Assembly (NCBI RefSeq): GCF_000300455.3
Contig: NZ_CP007215.2
Location: 1,302,001-1,366,000 of the forward strand
Reading direction: 5' to 3'
From: Kosakonia sacchari SP1
GTDB lineage: Bacteria; Pseudomonadota; Gammaproteobacteria; Enterobacterales; Enterobacteriaceae
DNA: 64,000 bases
This document shows positions 10,138 to 20,166 of this stretch, piece by piece (position 1 is the first letter of the stretch; each line of letters begins with the position of its first letter). Position numbers and translations under genes: made by a program. Below the pieces are notes generated by a model. That model did not search any database and was not told the DNA's origin. It saw only the letters and a program-made list of their open reading frames with translations.

Positions 10138-11412
10138 GTGGCAAAAAATATTCAAGCCATTCGCGGCATGAACGATTATCTGCCTGGCGAAACCGCCATC
10201 TGGCAGCGCATTGAAGGCACTTTAAAAAACGTGCTCGGCAGCTACGGTTACAGTGAAATCCGTTTGCCGATTGTAGAGCAGACCCCGCTGTTCAAACGCG
10301 CGATCGGTGAAGTGACCGACGTGGTTGAAAAAGAGATGTATACCTTTGACGATCGCAACGGCGACAGCCTGACATTGCGTCCCGAAGGTACCGCGGGCTG
10401 TGTACGCGCCGGCATCGAGCATGGTCTGCTGTACAATCAGGAGCAGCGCTTGTGGTACGTTGGGCCGATGTTCCGCTACGAGCGTCCGCAGAAAGGGCGC
10501 TACCGTCAATTCCATCAGTTGGGTGTGGAAGTGTTTGGCCTGCAGGGGCCGGATATCGATGCCGAGCTGATTATGCTTACTGCCCGCTGGTGGCGCGAGC
10601 TGGGCATTGCTTCGCACGTTGCCCTTGAACTCAACTCTATTGGTTCGCTCGAAGCGCGTGCGACTTATCGCGATGCGCTGGTGGCTTTCCTCGAGCAGCA
10701 TAAAGATAAGCTGGACGAAGATTGCCTGCGTCGTATGTATACCAACCCGCTGCGCGTACTGGATACCAAAAACCAGGACATCCAGGCGCTGCTGAACGAT
10801 GCACCGAAACTGGGTGATTACCTTGATGACGAGTCCCGCGAACACTTCGCAGGTCTTTGCGCATTCCTTGATGCTGCGGGTATCACTTATACGGTCAACC
10901 AGCGCCTGGTGCGCGGTCTGGATTACTACAATCGCACTGTTTTCGAGTGGGTAACCACCAGTCTTGGCGCGCAAGGCACCGTTTGCGCAGGCGGTCGTTA
11001 TGACGGCCTGGTGGAGCAGCTTGGTGGTCGCGCGACCCCGGCGGTTGGCTTCGCAATGGGTCTTGAACGACTTGTTTTGTTAGTTCAGGCAGTTAATCCG
11101 GAATTTAAAGCAGAATCCGTTGTCGATATATACCTGGTGGCGTCTGGCGCCAATACGCAATCCGCTGCTATGCAGTTGGGTGAACAGGTGCGCGATGTGT
11201 TACCTGGCGTACGGCTGATGATGAACCACGGCGGCGGCAATTTTAAAAAGCAATTTGCTCGCGCGGACAAGTGGGGCGCTCGCGTCGCACTGGTGCTCGG
11301 TGAAACTGAAATTGCCGACGGTAATGTTGTGGTGAAGGATTTACGCTCTGGTGAGCAGAGTACGGTAACGCAGGAGAGCGTTGCGGCGCATTTGCGCACA
11401 CTACTGGGCTAA
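10138..11412 (+). CDS. hisS: Histidyl-tRNA synthetase
   Basis: A class II aminoacyl-tRNA synthetase of 424 residues, the length of the E. coli enzyme. It charges tRNA-His with histidine. Class II motif 2 ([16 protein letters not shown]), the HisRS-specific motifs [15 protein letters not shown] and [14 protein letters not shown], and motif 3 ([11 protein letters not shown]) are all present, followed by the C-terminal anticodon-binding domain. The start codon is GTG, as in E. coli, preceded by AAAGAGAA. It is followed closely by yfgM and bamB, the usual cluster. Confidence 0.98.
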   Translation: MAKNIQAIRGMNDYLPGETAIWQRIEGTLKNVLGSYGYSEIRLPIVEQTPLFKRAIGEVTDVVEKEMYTFDDRNGDSLTLRPEGTAGCVRAGIEHGLLYNQEQRLWYVGPMFRYERPQKGRYRQFHQLGVEVFGLQGPDIDAELIMLTARWWRELGIASHVALELNSIGSLEARATYRDALVAFLEQHKDKLDEDCLRRMYTNPLRVLDTKNQDIQALLNDAPKLGDYLDDESREHFAGLCAFLDAAGITYTVNQRLVRGLDYYNRTVFEWVTTSLGAQGTVCAGGRYDGLVEQLGGRATPAVGFAMGLERLVLLVQAVNPEFKAESVVDIYLVASGANTQSAAMQLGEQVRDVLPGVRLMMNHGGGNFKKQFARADKWGARVALVLGETEIADGNVVVKDLRSGEQSTVTQESVAAHLRTLLG

Positions 11413-11448
11413 TCTCCCCGGTGAATTATCGTTAAGGAGAAGGACTGC

Positions 11449-12069
11449 GTGGAAATTTACGAAAACGAAAACGACCAGGTAGACGCGATTAAGCGCTTCT
11501 TTGCCGAGAATGGTAAAGCGCTGGCCGTTGGCGTCGTTTTGGGTATTGGTGCGCTGGTTGGCTGGCGCTACTGGAACGGCCATCAGGCGGACACGGCGAG
11601 AGCCTCTTCACAGGCGTATGAAAACGCGGTGGCCGCGCTTTCGGCGGACAAACCAGAGTCGTTCACAGCGGCGGAAAAATTCGCGGCTGACAACAAAAAC
11701 ACCTACGGCGCGCTGGCGTCGCTGGAACTGGCGCAGCAATACGTTGAGAAGAACGAGCTGGATAAAGCAGCCGCTCAGCTGCAACAAGGGCTGGCTGCGA
11801 CGAATGATGAAAATCTCAAGTCGATAATCAATGTGCGCCTGGCGCGCATTCAGGTACAGCAAAAGCAACAAGACGCTGCGCTGAAAACGCTGGATGCTGT
11901 CAAAGCGGAAAGCTGGTCAGCGATTGTTGCCGATCTGCGCGGCGAAGCACTGCTGAGCAAAGGCGATAAACAAGGCGCGCGCACCGCATGGGAAAACGGC
12001 ATTAAAAACAATGCTTCTCCTGCGCTGAGTGAAATGATGCAGATGAAAATCAATAATTTGTCCATCTAA
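11449..12069 (+). CDS. yfgM: Ancillary SecYEG translocon protein YfgM
   Basis: A 206-residue inner-membrane protein, the same length as E. coli YfgM. The N-terminus is cytoplasmic and acidic (MEIYENENDQ). One membrane span follows (GKALAVGVVLGIGALVGWRYW, about residues 24-44), then a periplasmic TPR-like domain of paired helices (YGALASLELAQQYVEKNELDKAAAQL). In E. coli it binds PpiD and the SecYEG translocon and affects periplasmic chaperone hand-over and RcsB stability. The GTG start is preceded by a strong AAGGAGAAGG. It lies 36 bases after hisS and 10 bases before bamB. Confidence 0.96.
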   Translation: MEIYENENDQVDAIKRFFAENGKALAVGVVLGIGALVGWRYWNGHQADTARASSQAYENAVAALSADKPESFTAAEKFAADNKNTYGALASLELAQQYVEKNELDKAAAQLQQGLAATNDENLKSIINVRLARIQVQQKQQDAALKTLDAVKAESWSAIVADLRGEALLSKGDKQGARTAWENGIKNNASPALSEMMQMKINNLSI

Positions 12070-12079
12070 GAGGGACCCG

Positions 12080-13258
12080 ATGCAATTGCGTAAATTACTT
12101 CTGCCAGGGCTGCTTTCCGTCACGCTTTTGAGCGGCTGTTCCCTGTTTAACAGCGAAGAAGATGTTGTCAAAATGTCCCCGCTGCCGGTGGTTGAAAACC
12201 AGTTCACACCGACTACGTCATGGAGCACCTCCGTGGGTAACGGTATTGGTGACTTCTACTCTAACCTGCATCCGGCGTTTGCTGATGGCGTGGTTTACGC
12301 CGCCGATCGTCACGGTGTAGTGAAAGCGGTTAGCATTGATGATGGGCATGAAATTTGGTCGGTTAACCTGGCTGAAAAAGATGGCTGGTTCTCTACACGC
12401 GCTGCACTGCTTTCCGGCGGTGTGACTGTTTCCGGTGGCCATGTTTATGTGGGTAGCGAAAAAGCGCAGGTTTATGCGTTGAATACCAGCGATGGTTCGC
12501 AGGCGTGGAAAACGAAAGTCGCTGGTGAAGCGCTTTCTCGCCCGGTAGTGAGCGACGGTTTAGTGTTGATCCACACCAGCAACGGGCAGTTGCAGGCGCT
12601 GAACGAAAGCGATGGCGCAACCAAATGGACCGTCAACCTTGATATGCCTGCGCTTTCTCTGCGCGGTGAATCCGCTCCGACTACCGCCTTTGGCGCTGCC
12701 ATTGTCGGCGGTGATAACGGTCGCGTAAGCGCAGTGTTGATGCAGCAGGGTCAGATGATTTGGCAGCAGCGCATCTCCCAGGCTAATGGCCCGACAGAGA
12801 TCGATCGTCTGAGCGATGTCGATACCACGCCGGTTGTTGTTGGCAACGTGGTTTACGCGCTGGCCTATAACGGCAACATGACCGCGCTGGATCTGCGTAG
12901 CGGCCAGATTATGTGGAAACGCGAGCTGGGTTCAGTGAGCGATTTCGTGGTTGATGGTAACCGCATCTATATGATCGACCAGAGCGATCGTGTTCTGGCG
13001 CTGACTACCGACGGTGGCGTAACCCTGTGGACACAAAGTGACCTGCTGCACCGTAACCTTACCGCTCCGGCGTTGTATAATGGTTACATTGTGACAGGCG
13101 ATAGCGAAGGCTACGTGCACTGGATTAACGTTGAAGACGGGCGCTTTGTCGCGCAGCAGAAAGTCGACAGCTCCGGTTTCCTGACCGAGCCGGTGGTTGC
13201 CGGTGGCAAACTGCTGATCCAGGCGAAAGACGGCACAGTGTACGCCCTTTCGCGCTAA
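12080..13258 (+). CDS. bamB: Outer-membrane assembly lipoprotein BamB
   Basis: A 392-residue PQQ-like beta-propeller lipoprotein of the BAM complex, which folds outer-membrane beta-barrel proteins. The signal peptide ends in the lipobox LLSGC with acylated Cys20, and +2 is Ser, as expected for outer-membrane sorting. The propeller repeats are visible as recurring blades (DGHEIWSVNL, DGSQAWKTKV, DGATKWTVNL, SGQIMWKREL). BamB binds BamA; a second BAM lipoprotein gene, bamC, lies near the end of this window. A terminator follows. Confidence 0.98.
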   Translation: MQLRKLLLPGLLSVTLLSGCSLFNSEEDVVKMSPLPVVENQFTPTTSWSTSVGNGIGDFYSNLHPAFADGVVYAADRHGVVKAVSIDDGHEIWSVNLAEKDGWFSTRAALLSGGVTVSGGHVYVGSEKAQVYALNTSDGSQAWKTKVAGEALSRPVVSDGLVLIHTSNGQLQALNESDGATKWTVNLDMPALSLRGESAPTTAFGAAIVGGDNGRVSAVLMQQGQMIWQQRISQANGPTEIDRLSDVDTTPVVVGNVVYALAYNGNMTALDLRSGQIMWKRELGSVSDFVVDGNRIYMIDQSDRVLALTTDGGVTLWTQSDLLHRNLTAPALYNGYIVTGDSEGYVHWINVEDGRFVAQQKVDSSGFLTEPVVAGGKLLIQAKDGTVYALSR

Positions 13259-13284
13259 GCGCGTCGGGTTTGTCGTTCCTGAAG

Positions 13285-13310
13285 ACGGCTCCTGTTGCAG
13301 GAGCCGTTTT
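13285..13310 (+). terminator. Terminator of the hisS-yfgM-bamB unit
   Basis: A 10-bp perfect stem (ACGGCTCCTG/CAGGAGCCGT) with a 3-base loop is followed by TTTTCCTGTTTTT, 27 bases after the bamB stop. Confidence 0.92.
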
Positions 13311-13378
13311 CCTGTTTTTAAAACGGCGCGCAATCCGCGACGTTTTGCTAATGAATATTCTGTAATGAGGCTTTAAAC

Positions 13379-14854
13379 ATGGTACCTGTGGTCGCGCTTG
13401 TCGGGCGCCCTAACGTTGGAAAATCCACGCTATTTAACCGTTTAACACGCACCCGTGATGCGCTGGTGGCGGATTTCCCGGGTCTGACTCGTGACCGTAA
13501 GTACGGTCGTGCTGAAGTTGAAGGCCGCGAATTTATCTGTATCGATACCGGCGGTATCGATGGCACCGAAGACGGCATGGAAACGCGCATGGCGGAACAA
13601 TCGCTGCTGGCGATTGAAGAAGCCGATGTCGTACTGTTTATGGTCGATGCGCGCGCGGGTCTGATGCCAGCCGATTCGGCCATTGCCAAGCATCTGCGTT
13701 CACGCGAAAAACCGACTTTCCTGGTGGCGAACAAAACCGACGGTCTGGATCCGGATCAGGCAATAGCAGATTTTTATTCTCTCGGTCTGGGGGAAATCCA
13801 CGCTATCGCCGCTTCCCACGGGCGCGGTGTTACCAGCTTGCTGGAGCACGTACTGATGCCGTGGATGGATGAGCTGAATCCGCCGGAAGTTGTGGATGAA
13901 GAGGCTGAATACTGGGCGCAGTTCGAAGCCAACGAAAACGGCGAAAAAGAAGAGCCGGAAGACGATTTCAACCCGCAGGATTTGCCAATCAAACTGGCTA
14001 TCGTGGGGCGTCCGAATGTCGGTAAGTCCACACTCACTAACCGCATTCTCGGTGAAGATCGCGTGGTGGTGTACGACATGCCGGGCACCACGCGTGACAG
14101 CATCTACATTCCGATGCAGCGCGATGAGCGTGAGTACGTACTTATCGACACCGCTGGTGTGCGTAAGCGCGGCAAAATCACCGATGTGGTAGAAAAGTTC
14201 TCGGTTATCAAAACGCTGCAAGCGATTGAAGACGCTAACGTTGTGCTGCTGGTTATTGATGCCCGTGAAGGTATCTCCGATCAGGATTTATCGCTGCTCG
14301 GCTTTATTCTTAACAGCGGTCGTTCGCTGGTTATCGTCGTCAATAAATGGGACGGTCTGAGCCAGGAAGTGAAAGATCAGGTGAAAGAGACGCTGGATTA
14401 CCGCCTGGGCTTTATTGATTTCGCCCGCGTGCACTTTATCTCTGCCCTGCACGGTAGCGGTGTTGGCAACCTGTTTGAATCCGTTCGCGAAGCTTATGAC
14501 AGCTCCACCCGCCGCGTGAGCACCGCGCTGCTGACCCGTATTATGAACATGGCGGCGGAAGATCATCAGCCGCCGCTGGTGCGTGGTCGTCGCGTGAAGC
14601 TGAAATATGCCCACGCCGGTGGGTATAACCCGCCGATTGTGGTGATTCACGGCAACCAGGTGAAAGACTTGCCGGATTCCTACAAACGCTATTTGATGAA
14701 CTACTTCCGCAAATCGCTGGATGTGATGGGTACGCCAATCCGTATTCAGTTCAAAGAAGGGGAAAACCCGTTTGCTGAAAAACGTAACACCCTGACGCCG
14801 AACCAGATGCGTAAACGTAAGCGCCTGATTAAGCACATCAAAAAAGGTAAGTAA
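13379..14854 (+). CDS. der: Ribosome-assembly GTPase Der (EngA)
   Basis: A 491-residue essential GTPase with two tandem GTPase domains, the hallmark of Der. Each has its own P-loop GRPNVGKST (near residue 8 and again near residue 208), with DTGG/DTAG switch II motifs and NKTD/NKWD specificity motifs. A KH-like C-terminal domain with a basic tail ([14 protein letters not shown]) binds rRNA. It acts in late assembly of the 50S subunit. The acidic linker between the G domains ([11 protein letters not shown]) is typical of the enteric proteins. The ATG start matches the family. Confidence 0.98.
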   Translation: MVPVVALVGRPNVGKSTLFNRLTRTRDALVADFPGLTRDRKYGRAEVEGREFICIDTGGIDGTEDGMETRMAEQSLLAIEEADVVLFMVDARAGLMPADSAIAKHLRSREKPTFLVANKTDGLDPDQAIADFYSLGLGEIHAIAASHGRGVTSLLEHVLMPWMDELNPPEVVDEEAEYWAQFEANENGEKEEPEDDFNPQDLPIKLAIVGRPNVGKSTLTNRILGEDRVVVYDMPGTTRDSIYIPMQRDEREYVLIDTAGVRKRGKITDVVEKFSVIKTLQAIEDANVVLLVIDAREGISDQDLSLLGFILNSGRSLVIVVNKWDGLSQEVKDQVKETLDYRLGFIDFARVHFISALHGSGVGNLFESVREAYDSSTRRVSTALLTRIMNMAAEDHQPPLVRGRRVKLKYAHAGGYNPPIVVIHGNQVKDLPDSYKRYLMNYFRKSLDVMGTPIRIQFKEGENPFAEKRNTLTPNQMRKRKRLIKHIKKGK

Positions 14855-14866
14855 TCACTTGCTTCA

Positions 14867-14890
14867 AACCCGCCGGACGGCGGGTTTTTT
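14867..14890 (+). terminator. Terminator after der
   Basis: An 8-bp stem (AACCCGCC/GGCGGGTT) with loop GGAC is followed by TTTT, 12 bases after the der stop. Confidence 0.9.
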
Positions 14891-15020
14891 GTAGTCATAA
14901 TAGACTCAACTACTAAAGTCGGGCGCTGTTTCAGCCTGTCGATAGCTGTACACTGTTTATAACTATAAAAACAACGAGTTAATAACCGTCTTCAATAAGT
15001 AATTTCAAAAGGAATATGAA

Positions 15021-15413
15021 ATGAAGAAGTTTTTACTGCTGATACTTCTGGGCACTGTAGTGGCAGGTTGCACACCGCTTCACCCCTCCGGTTGCCATAA
15101 AACCACTGCGCTTGGCAGTTGCGACTCCGGGCGCTTTACCGACCAGGATGAGTACGGGAAACAGGCCCGCGCGATAAAGAACGCTATCGAATCTCAGCTT
15201 AGCGATCGTTCTGGCTGGAAAGGGAAAAAATGCCGCTTACATCTGGAATTTGCCTATGATGGCAAACTGAACAATATCGAGACCAGAGAAGGGAATAAAG
15301 CTTACTGTGCAGCGTTGAAAACCGCAGCTCAACGCGCGGTATTCCCGGCATTTCCTTCTCAGCGGATTTATCAGGCATTCGAGAGCTCCCGCTTCATGAT
15401 GGTGGGCGAATAG
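15021..15413 (+). CDS. Small lipoprotein with a TolA domain III (C-terminal) fold
   Basis: A 130-residue protein with a signal peptide and lipobox VAGC (Cys17, followed by Thr-Pro, so outer-membrane sorting is predicted). Residues about 45-128 read like the C-terminal domain III of TolA. They contain Y/KQAxAIKNAI, a SGWKGKKC segment, a DGKL turn, and PSQRIYQAF near the end. C71 and C96 are 25 residues apart, like the disulfide pair of TolA domain III as I remember it. Two more cysteines (C25, C34) sit in the linker. The long TolA coiled coil and the TolA membrane anchor are absent. TolA domain III binds TolB, colicins and phage minor coat protein, so this could be a decoy, a receptor or a Tol-Pal accessory; none of that is shown here. 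It has its own Shine-Dalgarno (AAAGGAATAT). Confidence 0.85.
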   Translation: MKKFLLLILLGTVVAGCTPLHPSGCHKTTALGSCDSGRFTDQDEYGKQARAIKNAIESQLSDRSGWKGKKCRLHLEFAYDGKLNNIETREGNKAYCAALKTAAQRAVFPAFPSQRIYQAFESSRFMMVGE

Positions 15414-15438
15414 CAAACTAAACCTGACGCGGCACTTA

Positions 15439-15460
15439 ACCCGTCTGCAGGCGGTTTTTT
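15439..15460 (+). terminator. Terminator after the TolA-C-like lipoprotein gene
   Basis: An imperfect GC-rich stem (ACCCGTCTG with CAGGCGGT) is followed by six Ts, about 25 bases after the stop codon. Confidence 0.7.
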
Positions 15461-15508
15461 GTCGCCAGCGGTGTATGATAAACGCCGTGAAAAATTAAGG
15501 AGCGCCTT

Positions 15509-15724
15509 ATGGAACTTACCTGCCCGACTTGCCATAACCCGCTGCAAATAGTGGGAACACATGCTCACTGCGACGGCTGCGGCAAAGTCATTGAACTACA
15601 AGCACATTGCCCGGAGTGCCACCAACCTCTGGAAGTGTTAAAAGCCTGTGGCGCAGTGGACTTTTTCTGCCAGCACGGCCACGGGCTGATTTCGAAAAAA
15701 CGCGTCGAATATACGCTGCTCTAA
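15509..15724 (+). CDS. yfgJ: Zinc-ribbon protein YfgJ
   Basis: A 71-residue protein like E. coli YfgJ. It has two CxxC-type zinc-binding knuckle pairs: CPTCHNPL with CDGCGKVIE, and CPECHQPLEVLKACGAVDFFC. The C-terminal block CQHGHGLISKKRVEY is nearly invariant in the family. Its function is unknown, and the fold predicts metal binding. The gene sits between der and xseA as in E. coli. Here the emfourin/protealysin pair is inserted between yfgJ and xseA, and its stop overlaps the convergent emfourin stop by two bases. Confidence 0.95.
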   Translation: MELTCPTCHNPLQIVGTHAHCDGCGKVIELQAHCPECHQPLEVLKACGAVDFFCQHGHGLISKKRVEYTLL

Positions 15725-16065
15725 GGTTTGCAAATACAGTCTTCCCCTTCGCGCCACAGTTCGACAAACGACGGTGGCGCTTTGCTTTCCGGGATAAGCA
15801 GCAACACATCCGTTTGCTGGGTAGTCCAGGTGATCTGCAAACGGTAGAAGCGCTGATCGCCGCGCCCCGGCGAGTCCGGCTGGCCTGGCGGCTCAGCGAG
15901 CGGGAGCGTCTGGTGCAAGATGTCCACCAGCCGCTGGCGTTGCTCCGCATTGAGCTGGGCGATGACAATTTTTCGTGCGCCGCTCAGTTTGGGAATGTAA
16001 GCCAGCCCGCCTTCGCGGGCTAACTCGACTACCGCGTCGTCGGTTAATTCGGGTTCGTTCATCAT
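15721..16065 (-). CDS. Emfourin-type inhibitor of M4 metallopeptidases (protealysin inhibitor)
   Basis: A 114-residue protein directly downstream of, and overlapping, the protealysin gene. Emfourins are small protein inhibitors encoded beside protealysin in Serratia and related bacteria. They bind the mature enzyme tightly and probably protect the cytoplasm, since protealysin has no signal peptide. The sequence shows the family pattern: an ELAREGGLAYIPKLSGAR segment, a central AEQRQRLVDILHQTLP helix, then DQRFYRLQITW and a short acidic end. The start is the ATG at 16065-16063, which overlaps the protease stop as ATGA, so translation is coupled. A longer reading upstream has no ribosome-binding site of its own. 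The call rests on family memory and context. Confidence 0.85.
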   Translation of the reverse strand: MMNEPELTDDAVVELAREGGLAYIPKLSGARKIVIAQLNAEQRQRLVDILHQTLPLAEPPGQPDSPGRGDQRFYRLQITWTTQQTDVLLLIPESKAPPSFVELWREGEDCICKP

Positions 16066-17087
16066 AAAACTCCGACATCTTTCCACGCCTGTTCGATAGC
16101 AGCGGCGACTTTCTTGCCGGACCGTTTTTCGCCATGTTTGATGGTGAATTTGGCGAAGGTCGCGAAGTCAGCATTTTGCGCCAGTGACTTATCACACACG
16201 GTGTCATACCAGGCGTATCCGGCTTTTTCCCATGCATAGCCGCCTATCGCGGTTGCTGCCAGGTAAAATGCCCGGTTAGGAATGCCGGAATTCAGGTGTA
16301 CGCCGCCGTTATCCTCACGTGTTTTAATAAAATCTTTCATATGCGCAGGCTGCGGATCTTTACCCAGTAACGGATCGTCATAAGCCGTTCCCGGCTTCGA
16401 CATAGAACGCAACCCCTTGCCATGAATGCCTTTTGCCAGCAAGCCTTCACCAATGATCCAGTCCGCCTGATCCGCCGTCTGCTGCTGGTGGTACTGTTTT
16501 ACCAGCGAACCGAACACATCGGATAATGACTCATTTAACGCGCCAGCTTGTTCAAAGTAGATCAGCCCGGCTTCCGTTTCTGTGACGCCATGGCTCAGTT
16601 CATGCGCCACCACGTCAATGGCAATAGTAAAACGGTTGAAGATCTCGCCATCACCATCGCCAAACACCATTTGTTGACCATTCCAGAAAGCGTTCTGGTA
16701 ATCCTTACCGTAATGCACGGTGCCGCTGAGAATGAGCCCCTGGTTATCCAGCGAGTTGCGCTGATAAACCTGCCAGAAGAAATCGTGGGTGACACCCAGG
16801 TAGTCGTAAGCTTCGGTTACAGCGACATCACCCGTCGGTGGCTGGTCCTCATAGCGCACTTGCTCGCCGGGTAACGTCTCTTTGTGCTGGGCGTCATAAA
16901 TATCGCGGACCAGTTCGCCGGGCGAAGTGACCAGCGGCGCATCGACTTTGCCGTGGCTGTGCGCCATCAACGTTTGTACATGCGTTAAGGTCTGGCGGGC
17001 GCAGCGTTGCTGAAGTTCAGAACCATTGTCGATAATGCGGCGCAGGATATAGGGCGGGATAACACTGTACGGATGACGTGCATTCAT
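16062..17087 (-). CDS. Protealysin-like M4 (thermolysin family) metalloprotease
   Basis: A 341-residue M4 peptidase, the size of Serratia protealysin. The zinc motif HELSH is at residues 162-166, the third ligand E186 lies in NESLSD, and the catalytic-site histidine H264 is in GGVHLNSGIPNRAF. There is no signal peptide. The N-terminus (HPYSVIPPYILRRIIDNG) is the short protealysin-type propeptide, ending near residue 45-50, rather than the long thermolysin-type propeptide. Known protealysins act on cytoskeletal actin and have been linked to invasion of host cells by Serratia; whether this one does so is unknown. The inhibitor gene follows with an ATGA overlap. The ATG at 17087 is preceded by AAGGAG. 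Confidence 0.93.
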   Translation of the reverse strand: MNARHPYSVIPPYILRRIIDNGSELQQRCARQTLTHVQTLMAHSHGKVDAPLVTSPGELVRDIYDAQHKETLPGEQVRYEDQPPTGDVAVTEAYDYLGVTHDFFWQVYQRNSLDNQGLILSGTVHYGKDYQNAFWNGQQMVFGDGDGEIFNRFTIAIDVVAHELSHGVTETEAGLIYFEQAGALNESLSDVFGSLVKQYHQQQTADQADWIIGEGLLAKGIHGKGLRSMSKPGTAYDDPLLGKDPQPAHMKDFIKTREDNGGVHLNSGIPNRAFYLAATAIGGYAWEKAGYAWYDTVCDKSLAQNADFATFAKFTIKHGEKRSGKKVAAAIEQAWKDVGVL

Positions 17088-17158
17088 GTTGATCTCCTTG
17101 ATAAAACAAAAAAGAACAACAAAAAGTATAGGTTCGTCTGATTTATTGAGCGCGTGAA

Positions 17159-18532
17159 TTAAGAGGATTTACGTTGGCGCGTTTTTTTCATGGGCGTGAC
17201 GGCGCTGACTTCGCTCTCCACCCAGCCATCGTTCAGCCGCGTGGTCAGTTTGTCGCCCGCTTTAACCTGTTTGGCCTGTTTCAACACTTTGCCGTCGGTC
17301 GCCGTAGTTACGCTGTAGCCACGCGCCAGCGTTGCCAGCGGGCTGACCGCTTCCAGGTGGGTGATTGCCGAACCGAAGCGTTCACGCGTGCTGCTTAAGC
17401 GGTCACGAATATTCTGGCTCAGACGATATTCCAGTTGCTGAATGAGACTTTGCGCCCGGTGAATACGCGGCTGCGGGTTTTGTTGATTCAGGCGTTGCAA
17501 TACGCGCTGCTGGCGCGCGGACGCGCGTTTTAACTGATTATCCAGCGCGTTGTGCATGCGCTGCTGCAGGCGTTCCAGCACGGTTTGCTGACGCGCCAGC
17601 CGCAGTTGCGGGTGCTGTTGTTGCAGACGATGGTGTAACTGGGCGAAACGACGGCTGCGGCCTGCCAGATAATAGTCCATCGACATTTCTAAACGCTGCT
17701 GCATCGCCTGAACCTGGCGCAGCAGTTCCAGCTGGTTACGGCTGACAATTTCCGCCGCCGCAGAGGGCGTTGGCGCGCGCAGGTCGGCAACAAAATCGGC
17801 AATGGTCACGTCGGTTTCATGCCCAACGGCGCTGACCACCGGAATGCGGCTGGCAAAAATCGCCCGCGCCACGCGTTCATCGTTAAAGCTCCACAAATCT
17901 TCCAGCGAACCGCCGCCGCGACCGACAATCAGTACGTCGCACTCTTCGCGGGTATTAGCCAGCTCAATGGCGTGCACAATCTGTGCGGGCGCATCTTCGC
18001 CTTGTACCGCAGTCGGGTAAATCACCACCGGCAGCGACGGATCGCGGCGTTTCAGCACGTGCAGAATATCGTGCAGCGCAGCACCGGTTTTCGAGGTGAT
18101 GACACCAACGCAATGGGCGGGCGAGGGCAGTGGTTTTTTGAATTGCTGGTCGAACAGCCCTTCAGCCGCGAGCTTAGCTTTAAGTTGCTCATACTTCTGT
18201 TGCAGCAAACCTTCACCGGCCGGTTGCATGCTCTCGACAATAATCTGGTATTCGCCGCGCGGTTCATACAGCGTGATATTGGCGCGCACCAGTACTTGCT
18301 GGCCGTGCTGTGGGCGAGAAGTGACGCGACGGTTGCTGTTGCGGAACATCGCGCAGCGCACCTGAGCGGTATCGTCTTTTAAGGTGAAGTACCAGTGACC
18401 AGAAGCGGGCTGGGTAAAATTGGAGATTTCCCCGCTGATCCACACCTGGCCGAGTTCGCGTTCCAGTAGTAAGCGCACCGACTGATTAAGGCGGCTAACC
18501 GTAAAAATTGAGGGGGATTGGAACGACGACAT
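17159..18532 (-). CDS. xseA: Exodeoxyribonuclease VII large subunit
   Basis: A 457-residue protein matching E. coli XseA. It has an N-terminal OB-fold that binds single-stranded DNA ([26 protein letters not shown]), then the catalytic core with [15 protein letters not shown], the [21 protein letters not shown] block and [27 protein letters not shown] long coiled coil rich in Gln, Arg and Leu (about 265-390) binds the small subunit XseB, encoded elsewhere. The enzyme degrades single-stranded DNA from both ends. It is transcribed away from guaB, as in E. coli. Confidence 0.97.
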   Translation of the reverse strand: MSSFQSPSIFTVSRLNQSVRLLLERELGQVWISGEISNFTQPASGHWYFTLKDDTAQVRCAMFRNSNRRVTSRPQHGQQVLVRANITLYEPRGEYQIIVESMQPAGEGLLQQKYEQLKAKLAAEGLFDQQFKKPLPSPAHCVGVITSKTGAALHDILHVLKRRDPSLPVVIYPTAVQGEDAPAQIVHAIELANTREECDVLIVGRGGGSLEDLWSFNDERVARAIFASRIPVVSAVGHETDVTIADFVADLRAPTPSAAAEIVSRNQLELLRQVQAMQQRLEMSMDYYLAGRSRRFAQLHHRLQQQHPQLRLARQQTVLERLQQRMHNALDNQLKRASARQQRVLQRLNQQNPQPRIHRAQSLIQQLEYRLSQNIRDRLSSTRERFGSAITHLEAVSPLATLARGYSVTTATDGKVLKQAKQVKAGDKLTTRLNDGWVESEVSAVTPMKKTRQRKSS

Positions 18533-18624
18533 GTGAGCCAGATCAAATTCTAAATCAGCAAGTTATTCGTTCGATAGTAACCCGAAACGAGGGGATGGCA
18601 AGTATTTTTCTTAAAAAAGTGTGG

Positions 18625-18650
18625 ATGCAATCGGTTACGCTCTGTATAAT
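18625..18650 (+). promoter_or_regulatory. guaB promoter with PurR-like operator
   Basis: The sequence ATGCAATCGGTTACGC (18625-18640) matches 11 of 16 positions of the PurR consensus ACGCAAACGTTTGCGT and lies in the spacer of a promoter whose -10 is a perfect TATAAT (18645-18650). PurR control of guaBA is established in E. coli, and this site has the same position and wording. It predicts purine-dependent repression. Confidence 0.8.
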
Positions 18651-18691
18651 GCCACGGCAATATTTAACCCCCCAGGTCAGAGATATTGCCC

Positions 18692-20158
18692 ATGCTACGT
18701 ATCGCTAAAGAAGCACTGACGTTTGACGACGTCCTCCTCGTTCCCGCTCATTCCACCGTTCTGCCGAATACTGCCGACTTGAGCACGCAGCTCACTAAAA
18801 CCATTCGCCTGAACATTCCTATGCTCTCTGCGGCGATGGATACCGTGACGGAAGCGCGCCTGGCAATTGCCCTGGCACAGGAAGGCGGCATTGGCTTTAT
18901 TCACAAAAACATGTCGATTGAGCGCCAGGCGGAAGAAGTTCGCCGCGTGAAGAAACATGAATCCGGCGTGGTTAAAGACCCGCAAACCGTTCTGCCGACG
19001 ACCACCCTGCGCGAAGTGAAAGAGCTGACCGAACGTAACGGCTTTGCCGGTTACCCGGTAGTGAATGGCGACAACGAACTGGTGGGCATCATCACCGGTC
19101 GTGACGTGCGTTTCGTCACCGACCTGAACCAGCCAGTTAGCGTGTACATGACGCCGAAAGAGCGTCTGGTTACCGTGCGTGAAGGTGAATCCCGCGAAGT
19201 CGTGTTTGCTAAAATGCACGAAAAACGCGTTGAGAAAGCGCTGGTTGTCGACGAAAGCTTCCACCTGCGCGGCATGATCACTGTTAAAGATTTCCAGAAA
19301 GCAGAACGTAAACCGAACGCCTGTAAAGATGAGCAGGGTCAACTGCGCGTTGGTGCAGCGGTTGGTGCCGGCGCCGGTAACGAAGAGCGCGTTGACGCGC
19401 TGGTTGCCGCAGGCGTTGACGTGCTGTTGATTGACTCCTCCCACGGCCACTCCGAAGGCGTGTTGCAGCGCATTCGCGAAACCCGTGCAAAATACCCGGA
19501 TCTGCAAATCATCGGCGGGAACGTCGCCACTGGCGCAGGTGCTCGCGCACTGGCAGAAGCGGGCGTCAGCGCGGTGAAAGTCGGTATCGGCCCTGGCTCC
19601 ATCTGTACGACGCGTATCGTGACTGGTGTGGGCGTTCCGCAGATCACCGCCGTTTCCGACGCGGTTGAAGCGCTGGAAGGCACCGGCATTCCGGTTATCG
19701 CTGACGGCGGTATCCGTTTCTCTGGCGACATCGCCAAAGCGATCGCTGCAGGTGCTGCCGCCGTGATGGTTGGTTCAATGCTTGCCGGTACTGAAGAATC
19801 CCCGGGCGAAATCGAACTCTACCAGGGCCGCTCTTACAAATCCTACCGTGGCATGGGCTCGCTGGGCGCGATGTCCAAAGGCTCTTCTGACCGCTACTTC
19901 CAGAGCGATAACGCCGCCGACAAACTGGTGCCGGAAGGTATCGAAGGCCGCGTGGCTTATAAAGGCCGCCTGAAAGAGATCATTCACCAGCAGATGGGCG
20001 GCCTGCGCTCCTGTATGGGTCTGACCGGCTGTGGTACTATCGACGACCTGCGCACCAAAGCGGAATTTGTGCGCATCAGCGGCGCGGGCATTCAGGAAAG
20101 CCACGTTCACGACGTGACCATCACCAAGGAATCCCCGAACTACCGCATGGGTTCTTAA
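18692..20158 (+). CDS. guaB: Inosine-5'-monophosphate dehydrogenase
   Basis: IMP dehydrogenase, 488 residues, catalyses IMP to XMP with NAD, the first committed step to GMP. The catalytic cysteine loop is GPGSICTTR, and the Bateman module with its two CBS domains (about residues 93-205) interrupts the TIM barrel. The flap [16 protein letters not shown] with the mobile Arg-Tyr is present. The start is the ATG at 18692, giving [14 protein letters not shown] as in E. coli; an in-frame TTG two codons upstream is not needed. It forms an operon with guaA, with a hairpin in the spacer. Confidence 0.98.
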   Translation: MLRIAKEALTFDDVLLVPAHSTVLPNTADLSTQLTKTIRLNIPMLSAAMDTVTEARLAIALAQEGGIGFIHKNMSIERQAEEVRRVKKHESGVVKDPQTVLPTTTLREVKELTERNGFAGYPVVNGDNELVGIITGRDVRFVTDLNQPVSVYMTPKERLVTVREGESREVVFAKMHEKRVEKALVVDESFHLRGMITVKDFQKAERKPNACKDEQGQLRVGAAVGAGAGNEERVDALVAAGVDVLLIDSSHGHSEGVLQRIRETRAKYPDLQIIGGNVATGAGARALAEAGVSAVKVGIGPGSICTTRIVTGVGVPQITAVSDAVEALEGTGIPVIADGGIRFSGDIAKAIAAGAAAVMVGSMLAGTEESPGEIELYQGRSYKSYRGMGSLGAMSKGSSDRYFQSDNAADKLVPEGIEGRVAYKGRLKEIIHQQMGGLRSCMGLTGCGTIDDLRTKAEFVRISGAGIQESHVHDVTITKESPNYRMGS

Positions 20159-20166
20159 TGATTTTC

